Assembly: GCA_963170125.1 (NCBI GenBank)
Contig: CAUJFI010000078.1
Coordinates: 1 to 42,704, forward strand
From: Deinococcota bacterium
GTDB taxonomy: Bacteria > Deinococcota > Deinococci > Deinococcales > Trueperaceae
Reading direction: 5' to 3'
DNA length: 42,704 bases
The notes beneath the pieces are model-generated. The model was not told the DNA's origin. It worked only from the letters and a program-made list of their open reading frames with translations, and did not search any database. A program made the translations under genes and the position numbers. How positions within the stretch are numbered: position 1 is the first letter of the stretch; every line of letters begins with the position of its first letter. Below are positions 23,369 to 31,875 of this stretch, piece by piece.

Positions 23369-24541
23369 CTAACCCGCCGCCGCGGGCAACACGACGCCGA
23401 GGACGGCCCCCTCACCCGGCACGCCGCTGCTGGAGGCCGTAACGGTGCCGCCGTGCAGCATCGTTATCGCCTTGACGATGGCGAGCCCCAGCCCGCTGCC
23501 CCGGCGCGTGTCCTGCCTGTGACCCTGGACGAAGCGCTCGAACACGACGTCGATCTCGTCCTGGCGGATGCCGGGGCCCTGGTCGGCGACGCTCAGTCTC
23601 ACCGTCGCGCCCTCCCGAGCGACGCGCACCGTCACCATCCCACCTTCGGGGCTTACGGCGATGGCGTTGTCGAGCAGGTTCATGACGACCTGCTGGAGCC
23701 GGGCCGGGTCGGCCCGCACGGTGGCCGGCTCGACGTCGGCGACGAACTCGACGCCGTGCTTGGCCGCGACTGGGCGCAGCATCGCCATCACGTCCTTGGC
23801 GAGGTCGCCGGCGTCGACGTCCTCCGGCTCGAGCTGGAGGTGGTGGCTCTCGGCCAGGGAGAGCGTCCTCAGGTCCTGGACGAGCCGCGTGAGCAGCGCG
23901 ACGTGGTTCTGCAGGACCGCCAGCTCCTCCCTGGAGGCCGGCACCATGCCGTCGCCCATGGCCTCCAGCCGGAGCTGCATGGCCGCGAGGGGGTTGCGCA
24001 GCTCGTGGGCGGTGTCGGCCAGCATGGCCTGGCGGCCGCCCTCGTAGCGCTCCAGGGCCTCGGCCAGGCTGTTGAAGTCCGTCGCCAGCTCCCGCGCCTC
24101 CTCCGGCCACCTGCCGGACGGCTCCGCGATCCTCACGCCCCAGTCGCCGGTGGCGAGCTTCTTGACCGTGCCGGACACGGCCTCGATGGGCCTCACGAGG
24201 CTGCGCGACAGCCAGAACGCCAGGAGCCCGGCCACGCCGACGGCCAGGAGCAGCCCGACCACGACGGCCTCGTTGCGCGCCCGCCGCTGCTGGGCGAGGA
24301 AGTCGAAGAGCCGGCGGCTCTCCTCCTGGAAGAAGTTGGGGTCGTCGGGGCCCGCGGGCTCCCCGTACGCGGGGGGCGGGCGCGGCGGGCCCATCTCCTT
24401 CTGGACCCTGCCCTTGAAGTCGTCCGGCAGGCTCGCGAGCGTGCGCCAGTCGGCCACGCGCTGCGCGAGCGGGACGATGGAGATGGCCAAGGCGACGACG
24501 ACGAGCATGGCCAGCGCCGTCCGCCAGACGAGCCTGTTCAT
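23369..24541 (-). CDS. Two-component sensor histidine kinase
   Basis: A 390-residue membrane kinase. Helix 1 spans about residues 5-26 and helix 2 about 90-112; the 63-residue loop between them is outside and proline-rich (PPRPPPAYG). A HAMP domain follows (RSLVRPIEAV). The H box is DTAHELRNPL with His179, the N box MNLLDNAIAVSP with Asn292, the G1 box DQGPGI and the G2 box GSGLGLAIV. Its start overlaps the response regulator's stop by four bases. The divergent neighbours are the VTC, DUF4956 and CotH genes, the most likely regulated targets (inference). Signal unknown. Confidence 0.92.
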   Translation of the reverse strand: MNRLVWRTALAMLVVVALAISIVPLAQRVADWRTLASLPDDFKGRVQKEMGPPRPPPAYGEPAGPDDPNFFQEESRRLFDFLAQQRRARNEAVVVGLLLAVGVAGLLAFWLSRSLVRPIEAVSGTVKKLATGDWGVRIAEPSGRWPEEARELATDFNSLAEALERYEGGRQAMLADTAHELRNPLAAMQLRLEAMGDGMVPASREELAVLQNHVALLTRLVQDLRTLSLAESHHLQLEPEDVDAGDLAKDVMAMLRPVAAKHGVEFVADVEPATVRADPARLQQVVMNLLDNAIAVSPEGGMVTVRVAREGATVRLSVADQGPGIRQDEIDVVFERFVQGHRQDTRRGSGLGLAIVKAITMLHGGTVTASSSGVPGEGAVLGVVLPAAAG

Positions 24542-25251
24542 CCGCCGTCGGCCCCCAGGCTGTAACCGACCCCGCGGACGGTCCGGATCGGCTCGCCCGC
24601 GCCTGCCTCGCGGAGCTTCCTGCGCAAGTGCGTGAGGTGGATGTCGACGGCCCGTTCGAGCGCGTCACTCTCCGGCATGGCGTTCTCGATGAGCTCGGCG
24701 CGCGAGATCACCCTGTCCGGGGTGGCGGCCAGGTGCTCTAGGAGGCGGTACTCGGTCGGCGTCAGGTCCACGGTGGCGCCGGCCACGCTGACGCGGTGCG
24801 AGTAGGAGTCGATCTCGAGCGCACCGACGTGAAGCGCCGACCGGCCCTCCGTCGAGTAGGCCCGGCGCATGAGCGCCGCCACCCGGCTGAGGAGGCGCTT
24901 GGCGCTGACGGGCTTCACGAGGTAGTCGTCGCCGCCGAGGTGCAGGCCGGCGATCTCGTCGGCCTCCTCCGCCCGGGCGGTGAGGATCAGCACGGGGGTC
25001 GTGGCCTTCTCCCGTATGCGCCGCAGCACCTCGAGGCCGTCGAGCAGGGGCAGCCCGAGGTCGAGGATGAGGAGGTCGGGTCGCCACCGGTCGTGGTAGT
25101 CGAGGGCGCGTAGGCCGTCGCGGGCCTTCTCCGTGCTGCAGCCCGCCTGACGCAGGTACAGCTCGATGATGTCGGCGAGGCTCTCCTCGTCCTCGACGAT
25201 CAGCACGCGCCGTCCGGCGAGCGCCTTGGTGTCTGCCAGGGCTTGTGACAT
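24538..25251 (-). CDS. OmpR/PhoB-family response regulator
   Basis: A 237-residue regulator. The receiver has the acidic pair Glu20-Asp21, phospho-acceptor Asp64 in LLILDLGLP, Thr in ILTARAEE, and Lys in YLVKPVSAKRLL. The C-terminal winged helix reads VDLTPTEYRLLEHLA, then HLRRKLREAG and RTVRGVGYSLG. It is the partner of the kinase encoded four bases into it. The ATG follows TATGCT by nine bases and lacks a ribosome binding site. About 110 bp separate it from the divergent VTC gene and probably hold its binding sites; no clear direct repeat was seen there. Confidence 0.93.
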   Translation of the reverse strand: MSQALADTKALAGRRVLIVEDEESLADIIELYLRQAGCSTEKARDGLRALDYHDRWRPDLLILDLGLPLLDGLEVLRRIREKATTPVLILTARAEEADEIAGLHLGGDDYLVKPVSAKRLLSRVAALMRRAYSTEGRSALHVGALEIDSYSHRVSVAGATVDLTPTEYRLLEHLAATPDRVISRAELIENAMPESDALERAVDIHLTHLRRKLREAGAGEPIRTVRGVGYSLGADGG

Positions 25252-25362
25252 CGTGCGTGAAGCATAGCGTCACCATGTTCAGGTTCCGTTTCGCCCCGGG
25301 GCACGTCCTCGCGGCGAAGGGCCTCAAACGCAACCGAAACAGTCGTTGCCTAGCCTTCGAGC

Positions 25363-26184
25363 ATGAGAGCAGACCAGACAGAGAGGCTCGGCGCGGCGGT
25401 GGACGCCTTCCCGAGGATCGGTCTCCACGAACTGCGCGGAGCCGGCCTGATGAGCCGCGTCGACCAGAAGTTCGTCGTCCACCTGCCGGACCTGATAGCC
25501 GTCCTCGAGGGCGCGCGCGGCGCGTACCGCGCCGTCTCCCTCGAGGGCGAGGTATGGCAGCCCTACTCGACGCGCTACTTCGACACGCCCGGATTCGGGC
25601 TCCTGCGCGCCCATCACCGCGGCAGGACGCCCCGAGCGAAGGTCCGCAGCCGCGTCTACCTCAGCAGCGGTCTCTCGTTCCTCGAGGTCAAGAACCGCCT
25701 CAACGACGGCCGCACGGTCAAGCGCCGCGTCCAGACGAGCGATCCCTCGCGGGCGCCGGCCGCGGACGAGCTCTCCGGGCTCCTGCTCGCCGACCTCGCC
25801 CTGGACGCCGCCCCGAGCGACCTGCTCGGCGACACGGCCGGCGGCGCGCTCGGCGACCGGCCCTTGGAGACCAAGCTCCTCAACGGCTATCGGCGCCTCA
25901 CCCTGGTGCACGAGGCGCACCCGGAGCGCGTGACGATAGACACCGACCTCACGTTCGCTTCGGGCGCCGCGAGCCTGGCGCTGGTGGGCACAGCGATCAT
26001 CGAGGTCAAGCAGGCGCGGCTGGACAACCGGTCGGAGTTCCTCCGGGCCGTGCGCGCCCAACGGGTGCGGCCGCGGGGCTTCAGCAAGTACTGCGTCTTC
26101 GCGAGCCTGCTCGACCCGTCGCTGCCACGGAACCGTCTGCTGCCGACCATCCGGGCCGTGACGCCCTGGGTAGTGGAGGCCTGA
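25363..26184 (+). CDS. VTC-domain protein (polyphosphate polymerase family)
   Basis: A 273-residue VTC domain protein, related to the tunnel-shaped triphosphate fold that makes polyphosphate in yeast. The basic and acidic tunnel residues are spaced as in the family: SRVDQKFVV (Lys36), YSTRYFDTPGF, KVRSRVYLSS, FLEVKNR (Glu108, Lys110), TVKRRVQ, LETKLLNGYRR, and IIEVKQ near the end. No membrane helix. TAGCCT lies six bases before the ATG, a leaderless layout. Bacterial members often stand beside DUF4956 and CotH genes, as here. Polyphosphate synthesis itself is not shown for these bacterial forms. Confidence 0.85.
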   Translation: MRADQTERLGAAVDAFPRIGLHELRGAGLMSRVDQKFVVHLPDLIAVLEGARGAYRAVSLEGEVWQPYSTRYFDTPGFGLLRAHHRGRTPRAKVRSRVYLSSGLSFLEVKNRLNDGRTVKRRVQTSDPSRAPAADELSGLLLADLALDAAPSDLLGDTAGGALGDRPLETKLLNGYRRLTLVHEAHPERVTIDTDLTFASGAASLALVGTAIIEVKQARLDNRSEFLRAVRAQRVRPRGFSKYCVFASLLDPSLPRNRLLPTIRAVTPWVVEA

Positions 26185-26187
26185 GCC

Positions 26188-26832
26188 GTGGCGTCCCCTG
26201 ACCTGACGAACTTCGTCCTCGGCGCGCTCCTCAACCTCGCGTTCGCGATCCTGATCTCGCGCTTCGTCTACTACGCCGGCCGCGGCAACCGGGAGTACGT
26301 CTTCGCCTTCCTAGGCTCCAACGTCACCGTCTACTTCGTGATGAGCCTCCTGACGCGCCTCGAGATCGGAGTCGGCGTCGGTTTCGGCCTCTTCGCGCTC
26401 TTCTCCATCCTGCGCTACCGGACGGACGAGCTCCCGATCCGCGAGATGACCTACCTCTTCGTCCTCATGGCGCTCCCGGTGTTCAACTCGGTCCTGGCCA
26501 CGCAGGGGGCGTACTGGCAGCTCGGGCTGTCGAACGGCTTCCTGGTGGCGGTCCTCTTCGTGCTCGAGAAGGAGTGGGGCTTCCGGTTCGCCGAGACCCA
26601 CACCGTCCGGTACGACAACGCGGCCCTCTGCTCGCCCCTGAGGCGCCAGGACCTCCTCGACGACCTCCGGGCGCGCACGGGCCTCCCCGTCCACGGCGTG
26701 ACCGTCAAGCAGGTCGACCTGCTGCACGACTCCGCCCTCCTACAAGTCCACTACTACGCTCCCCAGGCTCACGCTCCGGGGAACGACCTCGCCCGGCACG
26801 GCCGGGGACAAGGAGACGACCACCATGCGTAA
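26188..26832 (+). CDS. DUF4956 membrane protein
   Basis: A 214-residue inner-membrane protein starting at a GTG three bases after the VTC stop. Four to five helices occupy residues 8-130. The diagnostic segment is FSILRYRTDELPIREMTYLF. A soluble C-terminal part of about 80 residues follows (LRRQDLLDDLRARTGLPVHG). The end overlaps CotH by eight bases. DUF4956 proteins go with VTC and CotH in many bacteria; function is unproven. It may form the membrane partner for the VTC enzyme. Confidence 0.85.
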   Translation: MASPDLTNFVLGALLNLAFAILISRFVYYAGRGNREYVFAFLGSNVTVYFVMSLLTRLEIGVGVGFGLFALFSILRYRTDELPIREMTYLFVLMALPVFNSVLATQGAYWQLGLSNGFLVAVLFVLEKEWGFRFAETHTVRYDNAALCSPLRRQDLLDDLRARTGLPVHGVTVKQVDLLHDSALLQVHYYAPQAHAPGNDLARHGRGQGDDHHA

Positions 26833-28501
26833 GCGCGCCATCTCGCTTCTCATCGCCGTAGCCTTCACGCTCCTCATAGGCCCCTGGGGCGCCGCGTTCG
26901 CCCAGGAACAGGCCCAGACGGGCGACCCGACGACGGGTCAGCCGCCCCAGGGCTGGCCGCCGGCGGGCGGAGCGCCGGCGGACTTCCCGAACGGCTTCCC
27001 CGGCGGCTTCCCGGAGGATCTCCCCGATGGCTTCCCACCCGACTTCCCTGCCGACTTCCCGGCCGACTTCCCTGGCGGGATGCCGCCCTTCGGCGACGCG
27101 CAGGCCCAGGGCCAGTTCGGCGGGCCCCGGGGCGGCATGCCGGGCGGTCGGGGCGGCGGCGGCTTCGGACCCGACCAGCAGGAGTACGAGCTCGTCGACG
27201 AGTTCGACGAGGACGGTGACGGCGTTCTCGACGCCACGGAGCGCGCGGCCGCCCTCGCGTCGATCGGGAGGACCGTGCGCACGAACGTGGCGGGCACCCC
27301 GGGTCCGTCGCTCACGGCCGACGACGTGACGACGTACGCCGAGACCGACGCGCTGTACGACCCCACGGCTATCCGCACGATCTTCGTCGAGCTCGACGAG
27401 GAGAACTGGGAGGCGGAGCTCGAGGCCTTCTACAACACGGACGTGCACCTGATCGGAACGGTGCAGGTCGACGGCGTCACTTATGAGGACGTCGGGGTGC
27501 GGTTCCGCGGGAACTCGTCCTTCGGCATGGTGGCGGCCGGCCTGAAGCGACCCCTACGCCTCAAGCTGGACCTGCTCGTCGACGGCCAGGACCTGCTCGG
27601 TTACCGCTCCCTCAACCTCATCAACGGAGCCAACGACCCCAGCTCGCTCCGCACCGTCGTCTACTCCATGATCGCGCAGGACTACATCGCGGTCCCCAAG
27701 GTCGGGCTCGTGCGGCTGGTCGTCAACGGCGAGAGCTGGGGCATCTATCAGGACCAGCAGCACTACAACAAGGACTTCCTCGCCGACTACTTCGACGACA
27801 CGGGCGGCGTGCGCTGGAAGGTGTCCGGCAGCCCGAACGGGCAGGGCGGCATGCTCTACCTCGGCGACGACCCCGACACGTACCGCTCCATCTACGAGAT
27901 CGACAACAAGGACACGGACGCGAGCTGGGCGGCCCTGATCGACCTGTTCCGCACGCTCAACGATACGCCGACGGAGGACCTCGTCGCGGCGCTCGATCCC
28001 ATCCTCGACATCGACGGCGTCCTGCGCTTCTTCGCCCTCGAGGTCGCGCTCTCGAACTCCGACGCTTTCTACAGCCGGGCGAGCGACTACTACATCTACC
28101 TGGACGAGAGCGGCAAGTTCCACGTCATGCCGCACGACTTCAACGAGGCGCTAGGGGCCGGGGAGCGCGGGCCGGGCGGCCGAGGCGGCTCTGGCTCAGC
28201 GACGACGATCGACCCGCTCGTCAACGCGAACGACGCGACCAAGCCTCTGCGCACGCGCCTGCTCGAGGTGCCCGAGCTCCGCGAGCGCTACCTGGCGTAC
28301 GTCCGCGATATCGCGGAGAAGTGGCTCGACTGGGACACGCTCGGCCCGATCGTGACCGAGCTGCACGAGAGCATCGACGCCGACTTCGCCACCGACACAC
28401 GCGCGCTGTTCACCTACGAGCAGTTCCAGGCCTCCGTCGAGGGCCTCAAGGACTACGTCGAGGCCAGGCAGGCGTACCTGCTGTCCGTTCTGCCGGAGTA
28501 G
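26825..28501 (+). CDS. Secreted CotH-kinase-domain protein
   Basis: A 558-residue exported protein. Signal peptide 1-26 (ends AAFA). Next is a low-complexity stretch of Pro, Gly, Phe and Asp with DFPADFPADFPGG repeats, then an EF-hand-like loop DEDGDGVLDATE near residue 130. The CotH kinase domain follows: VGVRFRGNSSFG, LNLINGANDPS, YQDQQHYNKDFL, FHVMPHDFNEALG. CotH members in spore formers phosphorylate coat proteins. Here the partners are VTC and DUF4956, so a surface or biofilm role is more likely. Overlap and spacing show a single operon of three genes. Confidence 0.88.
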   Translation: MRKRAISLLIAVAFTLLIGPWGAAFAQEQAQTGDPTTGQPPQGWPPAGGAPADFPNGFPGGFPEDLPDGFPPDFPADFPADFPGGMPPFGDAQAQGQFGGPRGGMPGGRGGGGFGPDQQEYELVDEFDEDGDGVLDATERAAALASIGRTVRTNVAGTPGPSLTADDVTTYAETDALYDPTAIRTIFVELDEENWEAELEAFYNTDVHLIGTVQVDGVTYEDVGVRFRGNSSFGMVAAGLKRPLRLKLDLLVDGQDLLGYRSLNLINGANDPSSLRTVVYSMIAQDYIAVPKVGLVRLVVNGESWGIYQDQQHYNKDFLADYFDDTGGVRWKVSGSPNGQGGMLYLGDDPDTYRSIYEIDNKDTDASWAALIDLFRTLNDTPTEDLVAALDPILDIDGVLRFFALEVALSNSDAFYSRASDYYIYLDESGKFHVMPHDFNEALGAGERGPGGRGGSGSATTIDPLVNANDATKPLRTRLLEVPELRERYLAYVRDIAEKWLDWDTLGPIVTELHESIDADFATDTRALFTYEQFQASVEGLKDYVEARQAYLLSVLPE

Positions 28502-28543
28502 CCCACTCATGTCCTAGACTGCATCTCGACTATCAGGCAGTCC

Positions 28544-28573
28544 GCTAGCCGGCCGAAGTCGTGGCCGGCTAGC
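28544..28573 (+). terminator. Perfect 11-bp hairpin between CotH and the trans-sulfuration gene
   Basis: GCTAGCCGGCC (28544-28554) pairs with GGCCGGCTAGC (28563-28573) around an 8-base loop. No T run follows. It may end the CotH transcript or serve as a leader element for the next gene, whose start is 18 bases further on. Confidence 0.5.
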
Positions 28574-28591
28574 CCATTGGAGGCATAGGGC

Positions 28592-29779
28592 ATGAGCGAG
28601 GAGAACGGACCGCAGGCCGCGACCGCGGCGGTGTGGGGCGGCGAGGAAGGCGTGCGCATCGCCGGTGCCACGCAGGTCCCGGTGGTGCATAGCGTCGCGT
28701 TCGGTTACGACGACCTCGACCATTGGCGCGACGTGGCGCTCGGCAGGGCCGATGGCCACATCTACAGCCGCAACACGAACCCTACGGTGCGGGCCTTCGA
28801 GGAGAAGATCCGCCTCCTGGAAGGGGCGGAGGCCGCCACGAGCTTCTCCACCGGCATGGCGGCGATCAGCGCCACCCTCTTCGCGCTGCTGGCGCCGGGC
28901 GAACGCGTCGTGTCCGTCAAGGACACGTACGGCGGCACCAACCGGCTGTTCCTCGACTACCTGCCGCGCTTCGGCATCGAGGTCGCCCTCTGCGAGACGG
29001 GCGACCAGGCCGGCATCGTCGCGGCCATCGACGCCGGCTGCAAGCTCGTCTACCTCGAGACCCCCACGAACCCGACGTGCAAGATCCTCGACATCGAGCT
29101 GCTGGCGCGCCACGCCAAGGCCCAGGGCGCCACGGTGGTGGTGGACAACACGTTCGCCACGCCCATCAACCAGAGCCCGCTGGCGCTGGGGGCCGACCTC
29201 GTCGTCCACAGCGCGACCAAGTACCTGGGCGGCCACGCCGACGCCCTGGGCGGAGCGCTCTGCGGCGCCGCCGGGCTCGTCGCCAAGGTGTTCGCCTACC
29301 GCGAGGTCAACGGCGCCGCGTTGCACGCGGACGCCGCCTACCTGCTGCTGCGCGGCATGAAGACGCTCGCGCTGCGCGTGGAGCGCCAGAGCGCCAACGC
29401 CATGGCCGTGGCGCGCTTCCTCGACGCGCACCCGCGCGTCGAGCGCGTCTTCTACCCCGGCCTGCCGAGCCACCCCAACCATGCGGTCGCCGCGCGCCAG
29501 ATGCGCGCCTTCGGCGGCATGCTGTCCTTCCAGCTCGTGGGCGGCTTCGAGGCCGTCAAGGCCTTCTTGCCACGGCTCCGGTTCGCGCACCGCGCCGCCA
29601 ACCTCGGCGCCGTCGAGACCACCGTCGCGCCGCCGCGGACGGGCAGCCACGTGGAGCTGACGGAGCAGGAGCGCGCCGCCATGGGCATCCCGGAGGCGCT
29701 CGTCAGGTACTCGGCCGGCATCGAGGACGTGCGCGACCTCGTCGCCGACCTCGAGCAGGCGCTCGCGGTCGGGAGCTGA
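28592..29779 (+). CDS. PLP-dependent trans-sulfuration enzyme (cystathionine gamma-synthase/methionine gamma-lyase family)
   Basis: A 395-residue Cys/Met metabolism PLP enzyme. Marks: YSRNTNPTVRAFEEK, the cofactor phosphate site FSTGMAAISATL, DTYGGTNRLF, ETPTNPTCKILD, VVDNTFATPINQSPL, and the Schiff-base Lys in VHSATKYLGGHADALGG. The closing VRYSAGIEDVRDLVADLEQA is typical. Whether it makes cystathionine, acts on O-acetylhomoserine, or breaks methionine cannot be told from these motifs. GGAGG lies 10 bases before the ATG. It stands alone in its transcript. Confidence 0.88.
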   Translation: MSEENGPQAATAAVWGGEEGVRIAGATQVPVVHSVAFGYDDLDHWRDVALGRADGHIYSRNTNPTVRAFEEKIRLLEGAEAATSFSTGMAAISATLFALLAPGERVVSVKDTYGGTNRLFLDYLPRFGIEVALCETGDQAGIVAAIDAGCKLVYLETPTNPTCKILDIELLARHAKAQGATVVVDNTFATPINQSPLALGADLVVHSATKYLGGHADALGGALCGAAGLVAKVFAYREVNGAALHADAAYLLLRGMKTLALRVERQSANAMAVARFLDAHPRVERVFYPGLPSHPNHAVAARQMRAFGGMLSFQLVGGFEAVKAFLPRLRFAHRAANLGAVETTVAPPRTGSHVELTEQERAAMGIPEALVRYSAGIEDVRDLVADLEQALAVGS

Positions 29780-29846
29780 CGGACCAGCGCGGCGCGCGGC
29801 GCATGGCGGCGCGCCGGCATCGCCGCCACCGGGCGCGCCGCGCTGC

Positions 29847-29874
29847 TTGACACGCCCCCGGCCGGGCCTATACT
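29847..29874 (+). promoter_or_regulatory. Promoter of the yceD-rpmF-fab cluster, leaderless layout
   Basis: TTGACA (29847-29852), a 16-base spacer, TATACT (29869-29874). The yceD ATG begins only eight bases after the -10 box, so the transcript should start at or within a base or two of the start codon. Confidence 0.8.
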
Positions 29875-29882
29875 TTCAAGGG

Positions 29883-30461
29883 ATGCAGTCTAGCGGTTCG
29901 GCCACGCTCAACCTGTCTTCACTCTTGCAGCACTCGCCGGGCGCACCGCTCGACGTGAGCGGCGAAGGGCTCTTCACGCCCGCGCCCGAGCTGCTCGAGG
30001 CGGACGGGCTGAGGCTCGAGGGACCGCTGAGATGGCGCCTGACGGTGATCAACGCGGGTGGCGACGACGACTTCGTGCTGGAGGGCTCCGTCGAGGGGAC
30101 CGTCGTCATGGAGTGCCGCCGTTGCCTGATCGACGTAGACACGCCGGTGAAGACGTCCTTCGTCTACCCCATGGCCTACCGGCCGTCCGACCTGCCGCTC
30201 ATGCTCGACGAGGACGGCGAGGAAGGCGACGACGAGTTGCTCGTCTTCGGCAGCCCGCAAGTCGACTTCAGCGCGTTCCTCACGGAGCTGGTGGCCATCG
30301 AGCTGCCCATAACGGCGCTCTGCCGGCCAGACTGCCTCGGCCTGAGCGAGGAAGGCGTCAACCTCAACGAGCACCCGGAGCTGGCACCGGAGCCCAAGCA
30401 CGTCAAGCAGGTCGACGAATCGCCGTTCGCCGGCCTCAAGGACATAGACATCTCCGCTTGA
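29883..30461 (+). CDS. yceD: YceD/DUF177 family protein (ribosome-linked)
   Basis: A 192-residue member of the YceD (DUF177) family, nearly always encoded just before rpmF and linked to 23S rRNA processing. The first motif is VVMECRRCLIDVDTPV. The second is usually CxxDCxGLCxxCG; here it is CRPDCLGLSEEGVNLNE, keeping two Cys and losing the last pair. An acidic stretch (DEDGEEGDDELLVFG) lies between them. I start at the ATG at 29883 because of the promoter position; an in-frame ATG-like extension upstream would overlap the promoter itself. Confidence 0.88.
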   Translation: MQSSGSATLNLSSLLQHSPGAPLDVSGEGLFTPAPELLEADGLRLEGPLRWRLTVINAGGDDDFVLEGSVEGTVVMECRRCLIDVDTPVKTSFVYPMAYRPSDLPLMLDEDGEEGDDELLVFGSPQVDFSAFLTELVAIELPITALCRPDCLGLSEEGVNLNEHPELAPEPKHVKQVDESPFAGLKDIDISA

Positions 30462-30519
30462 ACCGCCGCTACGCGGTTTAAGCTACTAACCCCGAGCGCT
30501 CCTCGCCGCTTCAGGCGAG
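30458..30519 (+). other. Two hairpins in the yceD-rpmF gap
   Basis: AACCGC/GCGGTT (30461-30466 with 30473-30478), extendable with a G-U pair across the yceD stop, and CTCGCC/GGCGAG (30502-30507 with 30514-30519). They could be an attenuator or part of an L32 mRNA leader. No U tract follows either one. Confidence 0.4.
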
Positions 30520-30544
30520 CGCCTCCAAGAAGGAGCAGTACCAG

Positions 30545-30730
30545 ATGGCCAAGCACCCAGTACCCAAGAAGCGCACCTCGCGCTCCAGCCGCGATGCCCG
30601 CCGCGCGCACCACGCGCTAACGGCGCCGACCCTCGTGGCCTGCCCCCAGTGCAAGACGATGAAGCCGCCGCACGTCGTCTGCCCCGAGTGCGGCAGCTAC
30701 GACGGCCGCCAGGTGGTCGCGGAAGCTTGA
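30545..30730 (+). CDS. rpmF: 50S ribosomal protein L32
   Basis: A 61-residue L32, [20 protein letters not shown] and then HHALTAP, with two zinc-binding pairs CPQC and CPEC and the ending YDGRQVV. The zinc-binding form and exact wording are close to Deinococcus L32, the best taxonomic hint in the window. AAGGAG lies nine bases before the ATG. Confidence 0.97.
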   Translation: MAKHPVPKKRTSRSSRDARRAHHALTAPTLVACPQCKTMKPPHVVCPECGSYDGRQVVAEA

Positions 30731-30802
30731 GGCATCACAGGCCGCTGGCACGACGGCTGGCGGCCGGCGACTTCAGCGGCGGCCGCGCGCGGCCGCGTCA
30801 GG

Positions 30803-30830
30803 AGGACGGCTACGGCCGTCCTTTCGCTTT
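30803..30830 (+). terminator. Probable intrinsic terminator after rpmF
   Basis: AGGACGGC (30803-30810) and GCCGTCCT (30815-30822) form an 8-bp stem with a TACG loop, followed by TTTCGCTTT-like pyrimidines. It lies 73 bases after rpmF and 56 before fabH. Read-through into the fab genes is possible. Confidence 0.65.
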
Positions 30831-30885
30831 CCGGCCGGCGCCGCTGGAGGACCAGCGCGCGGCCCTTACGGAACATGGGTAGGGC

Positions 30886-31875
30886 GTGAACGAGACCAGA
30901 CCGCGTGCCGGCGTGACGGCCCTCGGCGCGTACGCGCCGTCCAAGGTCGTCACGAACTTCGACCTAGAGAAGATCATGGACACGTCCGACGAGTGGATAA
31001 CCACCCGAACGGGCATCAAGCGCAGGCACGTTGCGGCCGACGAGGAGTTCACTTCCGACCTCGCCTTCCGGGCCGTCGAGAACCTGGTGGCCCGCCACGG
31101 CGACGACGCCCTGACCGGCGTCGACATGGTCATCGTCGCCACGAACACGCCCGACGCCCTCTTCCCGGCGACCGCCGCCCTCGTCCAGGAGAAGTTCCGG
31201 CTCAGGGCCGGCGCGTTCGACCTCCTCGCGGCCTGCCCCGGCTGGCTGTACGCGGTCGGCATCGGCAAGAGCCTCGTCGAGTCGGGGCAGTGCAAGCGCG
31301 TCCTCGCCATCGGCGCCGAAGCGTTGACCAAGATCGTCGACTGGAACGACCGCGCGACGGCCGTGCTGTTCGGTGACGGCGGCGGTGCCGCGATCGTCGA
31401 GGCCGTGCCGGAACCGTACGGGGTGAAGGGCGTCGTGCTCGGCGCCGACGGCGCCGGGGCCGACCACCTGCACAAACGCTCGGTCGGCGCCTGCCTGCCC
31501 AGCGGCGCCAGGCTCTCGGATTCGCTGTACATGAACGGCCGCGAGGTCTACAAGTTCGCCGTTCGGGTCATGAACACCGCCACCCTCGAGGCGGTCGAGA
31601 AGGCCGGGCTCACGGTCGACGACATCTCACTCTTCGTCCCGCACCAGGCGAACCTGCGCATCATCGAGGCGGCACGCGAGCGCTTGAGCCTGCCCAAGGA
31701 GCGCGTGGTCGTCACGGTGGACGAGTACGGCAACAACTCCACGGCGAGCATCCCCCTCGCCCTCGCGAACGCGCTCGACGCCGGCAGGATCGCGGTCGGC
31801 GACAACCTGCTCCTCGTCTCGTTCGGCGCCGGTCTCACCTGGGCGTCGGCCGTGCTCACCTGGGGCCCCGCGTGA
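30886..31875 (+). CDS. fabH: Beta-ketoacyl-ACP synthase III
   Basis: A 329-residue KAS III, which joins acetyl-CoA (or a branched primer) to malonyl-ACP to start fatty-acid chains. The triad is Cys117 in LLAACPGW, His253 in VPHQANLRI and Asn283 in YGNNSTAS. GTG start; GGGTAGGG-like pairing upstream is modest. plsX, which often stands just before fabH, is not here. Its stop overlaps the fabD start by four bases (GTGA). Confidence 0.96.
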   Translation: MNETRPRAGVTALGAYAPSKVVTNFDLEKIMDTSDEWITTRTGIKRRHVAADEEFTSDLAFRAVENLVARHGDDALTGVDMVIVATNTPDALFPATAALVQEKFRLRAGAFDLLAACPGWLYAVGIGKSLVESGQCKRVLAIGAEALTKIVDWNDRATAVLFGDGGGAAIVEAVPEPYGVKGVVLGADGAGADHLHKRSVGACLPSGARLSDSLYMNGREVYKFAVRVMNTATLEAVEKAGLTVDDISLFVPHQANLRIIEAARERLSLPKERVVVTVDEYGNNSTASIPLALANALDAGRIAVGDNLLLVSFGAGLTWASAVLTWGPA

